64,000 bases of DNA. Source: Micromonospora inositola (GTDB lineage: Bacteria > Actinomycetota > Actinomycetes > Mycobacteriales > Micromonosporaceae). The notes under the pieces were generated by a model that saw only the letters and a program-made list of their open reading frames with translations, had not been told where the DNA came from and did not search any database. Position numbers and translations under genes: made by a program. The DNA lies in the NCBI RefSeq assembly GCF_900090285.1, contig NZ_LT607754.1, positions 4,242,001-4,306,000 of the forward strand, read 5' to 3'. How positions within the stretch are numbered: position 1 is the stretch's first letter; every line of letters begins with the position of its first letter. Positions 1 to 9,600 of the stretch are shown here, in pieces.

Positions 1-1
1 G

Positions 2-316
2 GGCGCTGCAGCCGTGGACCAGCAGGCCACGGCGACGGGTACGACGAGCGGCGCGCTGGCCGTGCAGTCAGCCGCGACCAACCCGGCCACCGCCGACGGC
101 GAACTCGCGCTCGGCTTCTACGCCGACTCCGGATTCGGCACGCTGCTCGTCCCTGACCCCGCATACAACGCCCGCACGAACCTGTCACCCAACGGCAACA
201 TGGACCTACTGGTCGAGGACCTGCCGGTGAGTGCCGGCGCTCGCCCGGCGGCGAGTGCCACCACCGGCGCGTCCACGGTGTGGTTGATGGCCACGGTGGT
301 GTTCAACCATGCGTAG
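2..316 (+). CDS. C-terminal part of an unidentified, probably secreted protein (5' partial)
   Basis: The reading frame is already open at the left edge of the window, so the true start lies upstream; an in-frame GTG at 14 is probably internal. The visible ~100 residues are rich in Ala, Thr and Gly with little charge, and end in a hydrophobic stretch (WLMATVVF) typical of a beta-sandwich edge strand in extracellular proteins. No family is recognised. Its TAG stop overlaps the start of the next gene by 8 bases, so the two are probably translationally coupled and may act together at the cell surface; that role is inference. Confidence 0.5.
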   Translation, partial: GAAAVDQQATATGTTSGALAVQSAATNPATADGELALGFYADSGFGTLLVPDPAYNARTNLSPNGNMDLLVEDLPVSAGARPAASATTGASTVWLMATVVFNHA

Positions 317-704
317 TCAGAGACAGGTGCGATACTTCGCCGTCACCGAAGCGTGCCTCGCCGTCGCGGCGGTCGTCGTCGGCCTGGCGCTCGGGCCGCC
401 TCAGGCCTCATCCGCCGAACCTGTCAAGGCCAGCGTCACCCGCTGCGATCTGAGCACCCAGGGCGCGGCGCAGGTCACCTACACGGTGACCAACGCCGAC
501 CGGGTCACCCACGGCTACCGAGTAGAGCTGTCCGTCGCGACCGACACCGCGCCGCTGGGGTGGGGAATCAGCCTGGTCAACCGAGTCGAGCCAGGAGTCA
601 CCGCGACCGCCCACGCAATGCTGCCGGTGACCGGCAGCCAGGCCGAGGCGCGGTGCACGGCCCGCGCCAGGACGAACGACGGGAGGTCCGGCCACCACGG
701 GTAG
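309..704 (+). CDS. Small secreted protein of unknown function
   Basis: This 131-residue protein has an N-terminal signal peptide: basic MRSQRQVR, a hydrophobic core at about residues 10-32, and a likely signal peptidase site near SSAEP. The mature part (about 95 residues) has two cysteines and a strand-rich pattern (VTYTVTNADRVTHGYRVELS) like an immunoglobulin-type fold, similar to small exported actinobacterial proteins that bind or decorate larger partners. The start ATG lies inside the last codons of the upstream gene. No enzymatic motif is visible. Family assignment is open. Confidence 0.55.
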   Translation: MRSQRQVRYFAVTEACLAVAAVVVGLALGPPQASSAEPVKASVTRCDLSTQGAAQVTYTVTNADRVTHGYRVELSVATDTAPLGWGISLVNRVEPGVTATAHAMLPVTGSQAEARCTARARTNDGRSGHHG

Positions 705-745
705 TACCGTGACGAGGCCTTTGTAGCAATGCCAACCAGTTGATT

Positions 746-1010
746 CACGCTGGCGGGTCCGCTCGTGGGTCAGGTCAACGACGGGACGGTCGGATCGCGG
801 GGGCTGCAACTGCAGGGCTCGATGTGACCGCCGCCCGTTGTAGTGGCGCGCGTATCCATCGAGCGTGCGGCGTAGATGTCCTTCTCCGAAGATGAGCATG
901 CAGTCGGTGACCTCGCTGCGTGCGGTGAGGACGAGCCTTTCCGCGTAGGCGGTTACTCGCGGGCTTTGCGGTGGGGTCTTCAGGACGGTGACGCCTGCTG
1001 GGGCGAACAC
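746..1010 (-). pseudogene. Transposase (rve-type integrase core) remnant
   Basis: About 88 residues match the C-terminal end of an integrase-core transposase: the signature is TPPQSPRVTAYAERLVLTARSE followed by YARHYNGRRSHRALQLQPP, where the Glu of AYAER is expected to be the last catalytic carboxylate. Everything N-terminal of this piece, including the first two catalytic Asp residues, is absent. The frame stays open beyond 746, but the sequence there no longer resembles a transposase and overlaps the opposite-strand secreted gene. It is a dead scrap of an insertion sequence. Confidence 0.6.
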
Positions 1011-1153
1011 GGCGTCGAAGGTGTCGGTGTCTCATCGCCGTCAGGTTCCTGTTCAGTCGGGTCATCATCCGGCCGGACGGCCGTCGCCGGCTTCCTCGCC
1101 CAAACCGGCATGACCCTCGAACCCGAACTGCCATAACGACGCGGACCTCGGCC

Positions 1154-1167
1154 TTCAACCTCTTGTA
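1154..1167 (+). repeat. 14-bp direct repeat, copy 1 (TTCAACCTCTTGTA)
   Basis: The same 14 bases occur at 2108-2121, so the pair brackets the VOC gene at 1226-1966. It could mark a duplicated edge left by insertion of the intervening segment, or be chance. Nothing else ties it to a known element. Confidence 0.4.
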
Positions 1168-1225
1168 CGTGCACCAACTCGTTAATGCCTTGTTGCCTTG
1201 CCGGGGCGGTGTCTACTGTCTGGTG

Positions 1226-1966
1226 ATGCGTTCGCGACTGCTGGCCGTGACCTTCGAGGCGCACGACCCGGCTCGTCCGGCGCAGTTCTGGGCCGCTCTG
1301 CTCGGCCGGGAGGTCATCGAGGATGCCGTCGGTGCGCTTTTGCCGGGCGATGACGCCCAGCTCGGTCTTCGGTTCGTTCCGGGCCGCGCGGGCCAACTCG
1401 GAGCGAACCGCATGCACCTGCACCTGACCAGCGCCGATCTCGACGAGCAGCAGCACACGGTGGCGATGGCGCTGAAGCTTGGTGGCCGCCACCTCAACGT
1501 TGGGCAGCGACCTGAGGACGAGCACGTCGTCCTGGCCGACCCCGCGGGCTACGCGTTCTGCGTGATCGAGCCCGGCAACGCCTACCTCGCCGGGTGCGGC
1601 TTCCTCGGTGAGCTCACCTGTGACGGCACCCGGGAAGTCGGCCTGTTCTGGAGCAAGGTGCTGGGCTGGCCGCTGGTGTGGGACCAGGACGAGGAGACCG
1701 CGATCCAGTCACCGCGCGGCGGCACCAAGGTCGCATGGGCAGGCCCGCCCGTGGCCCCGAAAAAGGAGCCGAACCAGCAGCGCTTCGAGCTCATCCCGGC
1801 CGCTGGCGACCAGCAAGCGGCGGTCGACGGGCTGATCTCCCTCGGGGCCACTCGGCTCGAGATCGGTAAGGACGGCGCAGTCATGCTGGCAGATCCAGAC
1901 GGCAACGAGTTCTGCGTCAGGGGAACTGACCACAGCCCTGCCGGATCGCCCATCGTGCCAGGGTGA
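1226..1966 (+). CDS. Two-domain VOC (glyoxalase-fold) protein
   Basis: This 246-residue protein contains two tandem vicinal-oxygen-chelate modules: the first at about residues 1-115 (start RLLAVTFEAHDPARPAQFWAALLG), the second at about 120-240 (GTREVGLFWSKVLGWP ... LADPDGNEFCV). Both end in the typical D-P-x-G-x-x-F-C-V strand. The family includes glyoxalases, bleomycin-type resistance binders and dioxygenases; substrate and metal cannot be told from sequence, and the glyoxalase_6-like pattern is usually of unknown substrate. ATG at 1226 is preferred over upstream starts because the domain begins at once after it. It stands alone between transposon debris and a gene-poor stretch. Confidence 0.8.
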   Translation: MRSRLLAVTFEAHDPARPAQFWAALLGREVIEDAVGALLPGDDAQLGLRFVPGRAGQLGANRMHLHLTSADLDEQQHTVAMALKLGGRHLNVGQRPEDEHVVLADPAGYAFCVIEPGNAYLAGCGFLGELTCDGTREVGLFWSKVLGWPLVWDQDEETAIQSPRGGTKVAWAGPPVAPKKEPNQQRFELIPAAGDQQAAVDGLISLGATRLEIGKDGAVMLADPDGNEFCVRGTDHSPAGSPIVPG

Positions 1967-2659
1967 CCTGTGGGTGACCTGCTGCCGGATGGTTTCCTCG
2001 CGTCCGGGCCGCCGCGTTTATCCCACCATCAGCCCCCGATACCTCCTCACTCGGTGCCACTGAACCCATCGACCCAGACCACGCAGACACGCGACAGACG
2101 TCAGCCTTTCAACCTCTTGTAGCAGCCGGGCGGGGTGGGCCTGCCGGGGGAGCGACGAAGATCGTCACTGCCGGGAAGATCGGGAATGCGACCCTGCAGC
2201 GCCCCTGGCTCAGATGTGGACTCGCGGTGGATCGAGAAGAAGTCGCCACTGGGAAGGCGCGTCCAATCGGCCTCCGCGTTTATCTGAGTTGGGAAGCCTC
2301 CGGGGGGGATCCTTGATCACGGCGTCGGCACCAGCCCTGCTTTACCTTTCGGCCACATAGGACCCGTCGACTCCGCTACCGAATGGCGGCAGCGTGTCTC
2401 ACTGAGGGCACCGAACGTGAGGGAGATGCGACCAGCCTGACCCGCCTGCAGCCTGGCAAGCCAGGCCGAGAGGGCGCCGCAGACGGTATGCCGGGCGCGA
2501 CTTCCCTGGGCGCCCATTCTCCGCCGGCTCAAAGATCGCGGGCAGCGCGGTGAAGGCTCGGCCACGAGCCGTGACTGCGCCAGCTGCGACACGCTGGTCG
2601 GGCCACACGGCCAGGGTGCGTATCCCGAGGCGCCCACGTCCACCGCTAGCCGTTCTCCT
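1967..2659. other. Gene-poor stretch with no supported gene
   Basis: Only short open frames with no recognisable family occur here. The stretch holds the second copy of the 14-bp direct repeat (2108-2121). A minus-strand frame around 2399-2608 has a mildly protein-like segment (FTALPAIFEPAENGRPGKSRP) but no start context or homology that I recognise, so it is not called. Confidence 0.4.
2108..2121 (+). repeat. 14-bp direct repeat, copy 2 (TTCAACCTCTTGTA)
   Basis: Identical to 1154-1167, 954 bases away, on the other side of the VOC gene. Confidence 0.4.
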
Positions 2660-2923
2660 TCACGTAGACCCGGCTCCGGGCAGCGACTCCGTCAGCCCCT
2701 GCATCTTCAAGATCAGAAACACACGGTCCGCGACGAAGCTGGACACCTCGTACTGCTCGCACAACTTGGCGCGGCTGGGCAGGCGTGAGCCAGGCGGAAA
2801 CTCCCCGGACTTGATCCGGTTCGCCATGTCTTCGGCTACACGCTGGTAGGCGTACTGCGGTGGCACAGGTGGAAGACATCCAAGTCGATGATCGGCGCGT
2901 ATGGGAATTTGGTCGGTGTCCAT
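2660..2923 (-). CDS. Small GntR-type DNA-binding protein, frayed C-terminus
   Basis: This 87-residue product is essentially one GntR winged helix: YQRVAEDMANRIKSGEFPPGSRLPSR (helix 1 and linker), LCEQYEVSSFVADRVFLILK (recognition helix) and LTESLPGAG (wing). It has no ligand-binding domain, like the short GntR proteins carried by actinomycete plasmids and islands. ATG at 2923 follows MDTDQIPIRA. In its own frame the protein stops at LPGAGST, but one base away the sequence continues VYVKENG and then stops at 2646, which restores the usual family ending G-x-G-x-Y-V. A one-base deletion near 2670 is therefore likely. Target unknown. Confidence 0.6.
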   Translation of the reverse strand: MDTDQIPIRADHRLGCLPPVPPQYAYQRVAEDMANRIKSGEFPPGSRLPSRAKLCEQYEVSSFVADRVFLILKMQGLTESLPGAGST

Positions 2924-3269
2924 CCTCGAACACAGACCGTAGCAACGGCACCAGCAATCTGCTGATGCGGCTATCTGGGCGTCAGCTGTAGTTCGCCATG
3001 AACGATGATCGTGAAGTCTTGGCCGACGTCGGCCCAGAGTTGTTTGTATTCGATGTACATGATCGAGGCCGAGCCCTTCATCTGCGCCGAGGAAATGATC
3101 GGCATTGGCACTTTTCGGCCGCTCGACCGTAACCCTGGTCGGCTGCCACCTGGGCGGGTCGACCGCCGAAACCGAGCGGGCCACGGCCGGGTTGGGCGGG
3201 TACGTCCGGGCGGTGTGAGATCCATCGCCCGTGGGAAGGTCCGGGTGAGCCTGAGACGTTGTCCAGCAC
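2924..3269. other. Intergenic stretch with one doubtful small minus-strand frame
   Basis: A minus-strand frame at 2971-3105 (about 44 residues, ending FTIIVHGELQLTPR) uses less GC-biased codons than its surroundings and could be the residue of a gene upstream of the GntR protein. No family is recognised and no convincing ribosome site precedes it, so it is only noted. Confidence 0.25.
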
Positions 3270-4382
3270 ATGCCGGAAACTGATGTGGTGGTTATCGGGG
3301 CCGGACAGGCGGGGCTGTCCAGCGCATACCACCTGCGCTCCTCCGGTCTTGACTTCGTCGTCCTGGACGCCAACCCGGCACCCGGCGGGGCCTGGCAGCA
3401 CCGGTGGCCGACGCTGCGCATGGCGACCGTGCACGGGATCTTCGACCTGCCCGGCATGCGCTTCACGCCTCCGTCGCCGGACGAGCCAGCCGCCGACGCG
3501 GTGCCGGCCTATTTCACCGCCTTTGAGAAGGACTTCGGCATCGACGTGCGGCGGCCAGTCGCCGTCACGGCCGTCCGGAACGCACGCGACGGACGACTCC
3601 TCGTCGAATCCGACAACGGCACCTGGACCACCCGGGCACTGATCAACGCCGCTGGGACGTGGACCAGGCCGTTCGTGCCGTACTACCCGGGACGGGAGAC
3701 GTTCCGCGGGCGGCAGCTGCACACCGCCCACTACCGGGGGCCGGCGGAATTCGCAGGAAAGCGGGTGGTTGTCGTCGGGGGCGGAACGTCGGCGGTGCAG
3801 CTCCTGGTCGAGATCGCCGACGTCGCGGCGACGACGACCTGGGTCACCCGCCGGCCGCCGGTGTTCCGGGACGGGCCCTTCACGCCGGACTACGGACGCG
3901 AGGTGGTCGCCAAGGTGGAGGCACGGGTACGGGCCGGCCTGCCCCCGGGAAGCATCGCCAGCGCGACCGAGCTGTCGTGGACACCGCAGCTGCGCGAAGC
4001 CCGGGAACGCGGTCTCCTCCTACGCCGGCCCATGTTCGACCGGATCATCTCCGACGGCGTCCGGTGGCGCGACGGCTCGGCACAGGACGTGGACGTCATC
4101 CTCTGGTGCACCGGCTTCCGGCCGGCGCTCGACCACCTGGCCCCGCTGCGGCTGCGGGGGCCCCGCGGCGGCATCGTCGTGGACGGAACTCGGGTGGTCG
4201 CCGACCCCCGCATCCACCTGGTCGGCTACGGGCCGTCCGCGAGCACAGTCGGCGCGAACCGCGCCGGGCGGGCAGCGGTCCGCGAGCTGCGCGCGCTTTT
4301 GGCGGCGCCGTCCCGGCTTGACGGGCGCGGCGACGGTGGCACTCGCGAAAGATCAGCCGATATCGGCGCTTTCGCCGCCTGA
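3270..4382 (+). CDS. ArsO-like FAD/NAD(P)-dependent monooxygenase
   Basis: This 370-residue flavoprotein belongs to the flavin monooxygenase / CzcO group. The FAD-binding glycine motif VVIGAGQAGLSSAYHL sits at residues 6-21 and the NAD(P) motif VVVVGGGTSAVQLL at about 166-179; the late segment WCTGFRPALDHLAPL is the conserved C-T-G-F/Y-R signature of the family. Proteins of this layout sit in arsenic clusters as ArsO, and an ArsR-type repressor follows at 4592-4963, but in convergent orientation, so co-regulation is not shown. Substrate is not readable from sequence. The last ~20 residues are non-conserved tail. Confidence 0.75.
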   Translation: MPETDVVVIGAGQAGLSSAYHLRSSGLDFVVLDANPAPGGAWQHRWPTLRMATVHGIFDLPGMRFTPPSPDEPAADAVPAYFTAFEKDFGIDVRRPVAVTAVRNARDGRLLVESDNGTWTTRALINAAGTWTRPFVPYYPGRETFRGRQLHTAHYRGPAEFAGKRVVVVGGGTSAVQLLVEIADVAATTTWVTRRPPVFRDGPFTPDYGREVVAKVEARVRAGLPPGSIASATELSWTPQLREARERGLLLRRPMFDRIISDGVRWRDGSAQDVDVILWCTGFRPALDHLAPLRLRGPRGGIVVDGTRVVADPRIHLVGYGPSASTVGANRAGRAAVRELRALLAAPSRLDGRGDGGTRERSADIGAFAA

Positions 4383-4591
4383 ACGCCGCACCCCCGCGCC
4401 ACATGACCACCGGGGGCCGGTTCCTCCTGCCTTGACACCGGTCCGGGCCGGCTGAGCCGCCGGCGATACGACTAGCCCGGGCACGTTGACGAGGCAGACA
4501 TTGTCGGCGTGGTCAAGCCGGCCGTGACCAGAGCGGACGTCATTGTCGGCAACCTGCAGGACCGGGCACCGGCGGCGGCCTTGAGTGCCGC

Positions 4592-4963
4592 TCAGCGGGC
4601 CTTCTTGGTCGCCCGCTTGCGGGGCGGCGTCAACGAGTCGGCGATCGCGGCGATGGCTGACGGCACCAGGCGGTAGTACGCCCAGACGCCTCGCTTCTCG
4701 CGCTCGAGCAGACCGGCCTCGGTGAGGATCCGAAGGTGATGACTGACGGTCGGCTGGGAGAGACCAAGCGGCGCGGTGAGGTCACTCACGGACGCCTCGC
4801 CCTCCGGAGCGGACTGGATCAGACTGAGCAGTCGTAGCCGGGCCGGGTCGGCGAATGCCTTCAGCACTCCCGCGAGCCGTTCGGCATCCGCACGCTTGAT
4901 CGGCTCGCCAGCAAGCGGCGAGATGGCAGGTGTAGCAGTTTTCGCAGTTCCCACGTCTTCCAT
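4592..4963 (-). CDS. ArsR/SmtB-family winged-helix repressor
   Basis: The 123-residue protein has the ArsR fold: LAGVLKAFADPARLRLLSLI, then the DNA-recognition helix LSQPTVSHHLRILTEAGLL and the wing EKRGVWAYYRL. ATG at 4963 is chosen over an upstream start that would add 30 residues outside the domain. The classical metal-binding ELCVCDL box of ArsR is here EASVSDL, with no cysteine, so the arsenic/antimony site of classical ArsR is missing and the effector may differ. It probably represses its own promoter in 4964-5060. It faces the ArsO-like gene tail to tail. Confidence 0.8.
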   Translation of the reverse strand: MEDVGTAKTATPAISPLAGEPIKRADAERLAGVLKAFADPARLRLLSLIQSAPEGEASVSDLTAPLGLSQPTVSHHLRILTEAGLLEREKRGVWAYYRLVPSAIAAIADSLTPPRKRATKKAR

Positions 4964-5062
4964 CGTTCCACCAACACCACCGATAGGCCCGTGGAACGGG
5001 GCCCGGGTCACGATCTGTTTGCGGGTAGGGAGCCGTGTTACCGGCCGTATCACAGCAGGGTG

Positions 5063-5095
5063 CGGCCCGCTCCATCTGTCGGATGGAGCGGGCCG
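5063..5095 (-). terminator. Rho-independent-like hairpin
   Basis: A perfect 14-bp stem (CGGCCCGCTCCATC with its complement) around a 5-base TGTCG loop, without a clear T run, as is common in actinomycetes. It lies about 110 bases past the stop of the minus-strand gene ending at 5208. Confidence 0.65.
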
Positions 5096-5207
5096 TCGGA
5101 TGTTCCAGCGGACTCCGGGGGCCGCCTAGTAGTTCGTCGGCCACCGCGTGTCGGATCGGCTCCACCTCATACGGGCCGCACGGGTGTGGTTGCTGTTCGC
5201 CCTCTGC

Positions 5208-5951
5208 TCAAGGGGTGGGGCTGCTCCCCCCGCCGGACCAGTCAGTGGCGGCGGGACCGCGGTCCTCGAACTCGTACGTGGTAGTCAGGCCTTCGGGCAG
5301 GTCGGGGACCAGGGCGTTGGTGCCGTCGACCACCTGGACGTAGCGGCGATCCTGGAGGATCGAGTAGCTCCCGTCGGCGATCTGCTCGATCTTGAAGAGC
5401 TGCGTCTGCGCGGTCGGATCGCACACCCGGCCGCGGACGCTGCCCGGCGCGGCGTCGTGCACGACGGTCATGCAGACCTGGCTCGTGCCACGCGGCGTGG
5501 CCAGCATGATCCGGAATTTGTCCCCCTCGGGGTGCAGGACCCACAGGGCCCGGTCGTCGATGCCCGGCTCGGTGGTGGCCCGCGCCCGGTCGTCGTCACG
5601 GCCGATCGCCAATGCGGCCCCGCCCATGCCGGGCACAACGATAAGGACCTGCCGCCGGCCGCCGAGGAACTCCTGCGGTCCCGCTGGCGCGGTCACGGAC
5701 GGGGCGACCGATGGCGGGACCTCGCCCGCCGGGCCGACAACACCCCGGTCCGGCGTCTCAACGTGGTCCCGCGCCGGCAGCAGGGTGGCGCCGGCGGTCA
5801 CGACCAGCACGGCCAGGCCCGCGCCGGTGACTGCCGCCCGGCGCCGCCGGCGCTGGTCGCTGCGGCGGCGCAACGTCTGCGCTGCGGGCAGCGTCGTAAC
5901 GTCCCGGACCCTGTCGGCGATGGCCGTGAGGTCGTCGTGCGGATCAGCCAT
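5208..5951 (-). CDS. Membrane-anchored partner of the ECF sigma factor (putative anti-sigma-like protein)
   Basis: This 247-residue protein has a charged cytoplasmic N-terminus (about 1-38, with an Arg-rich stretch QRRRRRAA), a single transmembrane helix at about 39-58 (VTGAGLAVLVVTAGATLL) and a Pro/Ala-rich linker followed by an extracytoplasmic domain of unknown fold with two cysteine residues. Its ATG overlaps the sigma gene stop by 8 bases (ATGGCTGA), so the pair is translationally coupled. This one-helix arrangement directly behind a SigE-type sigma factor is the usual position of its regulator. No zinc-binding HxxxCxxC motif is visible, so the anti-sigma role is inferred from context. 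Confidence 0.65.
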   Translation of the reverse strand: MADPHDDLTAIADRVRDVTTLPAAQTLRRRSDQRRRRRAAVTGAGLAVLVVTAGATLLPARDHVETPDRGVVGPAGEVPPSVAPSVTAPAGPQEFLGGRRQVLIVVPGMGGAALAIGRDDDRARATTEPGIDDRALWVLHPEGDKFRIMLATPRGTSQVCMTVVHDAAPGSVRGRVCDPTAQTQLFKIEQIADGSYSILQDRRYVQVVDGTNALVPDLPEGLTTTYEFEDRGPAATDWSGGGSSPTP

Positions 5952-6444
5952 GGGACGCCTCCTCGTGGTGCGTCTCGGTCAGCATTCCGGCCATCGCTCG
6001 TCGGCCGCGGGCAAGGTACGCCTTGACGGTCCCGATGGGCACCTGCATCTCGGCTGCCACCTCGGCAACGCTGAGATCGTTCAGGTGGTACAGCACGACG
6101 GCGCGGCGCTGGTTGGCGCTCAGCCGCTGCAGCGCCTGGAGCAGGGCGACGTGGTCCACGCTGAGTCCGGGCACGCTCTGGTCGACGGCGGCCCGGCGGT
6201 GTGCACGGATCCGGTTGAGCGTCTTGCGCCAGCTGCTCACCGCGATTCGGGAGGCGACCCGGCGGACCCACGCCTCCGGGCTGTCCGCCTCCCGCACAGT
6301 CCGCCAGCGCTGCCAGGCCCGCATGAAAGCCTCGGCGACGGCGTCCTCCGCCTCACTGCGGTTGCCGGTCAGCGCATAGACGTGACCCACGATCCGTCCC
6401 GCGCAGGCCGCGTAGAAGCCGTCGAACTCCTCGGCGTCACGCAT
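5944..6444 (-). CDS. RNA polymerase ECF sigma factor, SigE family
   Basis: The 166-residue protein has sigma region 2 at about residues 5-70 (EFDGFYAACAGRIVGHVYALTG, AEDAVAEAFMRAWQRW) and region 4 at about 105-155 (LSANQRRAVVLYHLNDLSVAEVAAEM then the helix-turn-helix IGTVKAYLARGR). Length and motifs match the actinobacterial SigE/ECF41-unrelated short ECF group. ATG at 6444 is preferred to a GTG 12 bases upstream because GGGGAAGG is then at normal distance. The gene is divergent from the secreted S8 protease at 6630, with about 185 bases between them, so the sigma factor may drive that promoter; this is inference. Confidence 0.85.
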   Translation of the reverse strand: MRDAEEFDGFYAACAGRIVGHVYALTGNRSEAEDAVAEAFMRAWQRWRTVREADSPEAWVRRVASRIAVSSWRKTLNRIRAHRRAAVDQSVPGLSVDHVALLQALQRLSANQRRAVVLYHLNDLSVAEVAAEMQVPIGTVKAYLARGRRAMAGMLTETHHEEASHG

Positions 6445-6629
6445 CCTGACCTGCACCTTCCCCAGAAACTCGTCTCGTGGTCACCGCCGAAATGAGACCC
6501 GGGAGGGACGCCCGGTCCATCTGCGCGGTGAAGGATTGTGGTACACGTCACAGCGTGAGTGATCAACCCGTCGAGCGGGCCAGGCGTCATCGTGCCGTCC
6601 CGGGAGAGGCCCGTGACGGAGAGGACGAT

Positions 6630-9600
6630 GTGCGACGACGGCAACGACGCGCCTTGACAGCCGGGGTGCTGGCGACCGTGCTGGCGGCGGCCGGCCTCAC
6701 GGCTTCACAGGCGGACGCGCAGGAGAAGCCGGGGGCCACGGTCTCCGGCAAGCCCGGTACCTTCACGTTGATCACCGGGGATCGGGTGTCGCTGGACGCG
6801 GACGGTCACCTGGAGATCCAGCGGGGGCCGGGGCGGCCCGGCATGCGGTTCGTGAGCAGCCGGGAGGGAGGTCACCAGTTCGTCGTCCCGGTCGACGCGA
6901 TGCCGCTGCTGCACGACGGGCGACTCGACCGGCGGCTGTTCGACCTCACCGCGCTCGGCGAGTTCGGCTACGACGACCGGGCGGCCGAGCTACCGCTGCT
7001 GGTCGCGTACCCGGAGAACATGGCGCCGCAGGCACGGTCCGCGGCCGTCGAGGGTGCCGCACGGGTGCGGGCCGACCTGCCCGCCGCCCACGCGCTGGCC
7101 GTGCGGGCGGGACTGGACGAGCGGGTCACGCTGTGGGCGTCACTCACCCGCGGCACGGCGTCCGAGCGCACGCTCACCGCCGGGATCACCCACGTCTGGC
7201 TGGACGGCAAGCGCCGGGTGTCCCTGGACCGCAGCGTGCCGCAGATCGGCGCGCCGGCGGCCTGGCAGGCCGGCTTCGACGGCACCGGCGTCACGGTCGG
7301 CGTGCTGGACACCGGGATCGACGCCAGCCACTCCGACTTCGCCGGGCACATCGCCGCGATCCGGGACTTCACCGGCGGCAACGACCCCGGCGACACGGTC
7401 GGCCACGGCACCCACGTGGCGTCGACCATCATGGGCAGCGGCGCCGCCTCGGGCGGCCGGTACCGGGGCGTGGCACCGGGCGCGAAGCTGGTCGTCGGCA
7501 AGGTCTGCGCCACCGAGGAGTGCCAGGACTCGGACATCATCGCCGGCATGCAGTGGGCCGCGTCGCAGGCCCGGGTGGTCAACGTGAGCCTGGGCGGCAC
7601 GGACGCGCCGGGTCTCGACCCGCTGGAGACCGCGGTCCAGGACCTGAGTCACCGGTACGGCACGCTCTTCGTGGTCGCCGCCGGCAACGAGGGCAAACCG
7701 AAGTCGGTCATGTCACCGGCCTCCGCGGACGACGCACTCGCCGTCGCCGCCGTCGCCGCCGACGACCAGCGGGCGTACTTCTCCGCCAGGGGCCCCCGCA
7801 TCGGCGACAACCACATCAAGCCCGAGATCAGCGCGCCGGGCGTCGACATCGCGGCGGCCGCCCCGGGCGGCGGCTACGTCGCCATGTCGGGCACGTCGAT
7901 GGCCACCCCGCACGTGGCGGGTTCGGCCGCGATCCTCGCTGGGCAGCATCCGGACTGGTCCGGCCCGCAACTCAAGGCCGCCCTGATGGGCTCGGCCAAG
8001 CCGGCCGGCGATGACAGCCTCTACGAGCAGGGCGCGGGCCGGGTGGACATCGGCCGAGCGGTCGCCCAGCCGATCGCCGCCGACGTCGCCGCGGTCGACT
8101 TCCCAGTCCAGCGCTGGCCCCACGCCGACGACACCCCGATCTCCCGCGTCATCGGCTACCGCAACACGGGCAGCGCGCCGGTCACCCTGTCCCTGACCGT
8201 CGCCCCGGCCCCGGCCGGCATGATCACCGTCAGCCCGACCACCCTGGTGGTGCCGGCCGGCGGCCGCGCCGAGGCGACGATCACCGTGGACACCCGGGTC
8301 GACGCCCCCGACGGCCTCTACCAGGGCGCGCTGACCGCGACCGGCGCTGGGGACCTGCGGGTGCGGACACCGTTCGCGCTCAACCGCGAGATCGAGAGCT
8401 ACGACGTCCGGCTCGACCACACCGGGCGCGACGGCAGACCGGCCACGGAGTACCAGACCGTGGCGGCGAACCTGGCGACCGGCGAGTTCACCGCCCTTGA
8501 CGGGCAACCGGGCGGCGGCACCCTGCGGCTACCCAAGGGCCGTTACGCGCTCTACAGCACCATCCACGAGGGCAACGTGTCGACCCTGCTCGTGCAGCCG
8601 GTCCTGGACGTACACGGCCCGGTCACCGAGGCGCTCGACGCCCGCACGGCCCAGCCGGTCTCGCTGACCGTGCCCCAGCGGGACGCCGCACCGCTGTCGA
8701 TCAACGTGAGCGCGAACTGGAACGACGGCTTCCGCTACCCGGGTGTCCAGCTCAGCGGGGTGTCGTTCGCGGACGTCTTCTTCGGCCGGATCGGGCCTGC
8801 CGTCGCGGCCCCCGAGTTCGCCGCGACGCTGGGCATCGGGCTCGCCCGACCGGGCCCCGACCGGACGTTCCGGAACAGCCCCTACACGTACGACCTCGCG
8901 TATGTGGGCCACGGCGACATGTTCACGGGGCTGACCAGGACGTTGTCGCCGAAGAACCTCGCCACCGTCAAGGCGACCTACCGGAGCCAGTCCACCACCG
9001 CCACCGCCGTCCGCCTCCACCGCGCGGCGTCCCCCGGCGGCCCCGGCCCGATCGGTTCGAGCACCTCGTTCGACCTGCCATTCCACGCCACCGAGTACTA
9101 CAACACCGACGGCGGCATCGTCTGGACGTCCACGTTCGTCGAGGGCGACAACCTCACCACGCAGGAGTCCACCTTCCACCCGGGCAGGACGTACACCCAG
9201 ACCTGGAACGCGGCGCCCTTCGGGCCCACGGTGGGCGGGGCCCCGACCTGGTCGCCGCTGGGGTACGCGGGCCGCGACGGCGACACCATCTCGGTCGCGT
9301 CGCCACCCCTGTTCGGCGACGCGACCGGCCGCCCCGCGAGCCGCGACGACCTGCAGGTCCACTTCCGGCTGTCAAGCAACGGTAAGGAGATCGCCACCGC
9401 GGACGGACCATACGCGGACTTCTCGGTGCCCGCCGACAAGGCCGCCTACCGCCTGGAGGCGACCGTCACCCGCGGCGCCCCGGACACCCTGTCGACGTCG
9501 GTCTCAGTGGCCTGGACCTTCATCTCGGCGCACACGTCGACGCCGCAGCGACTGCCCCTGACCACGGCCCGGCCGATGCCCGCGCTCGACGACACCAACA

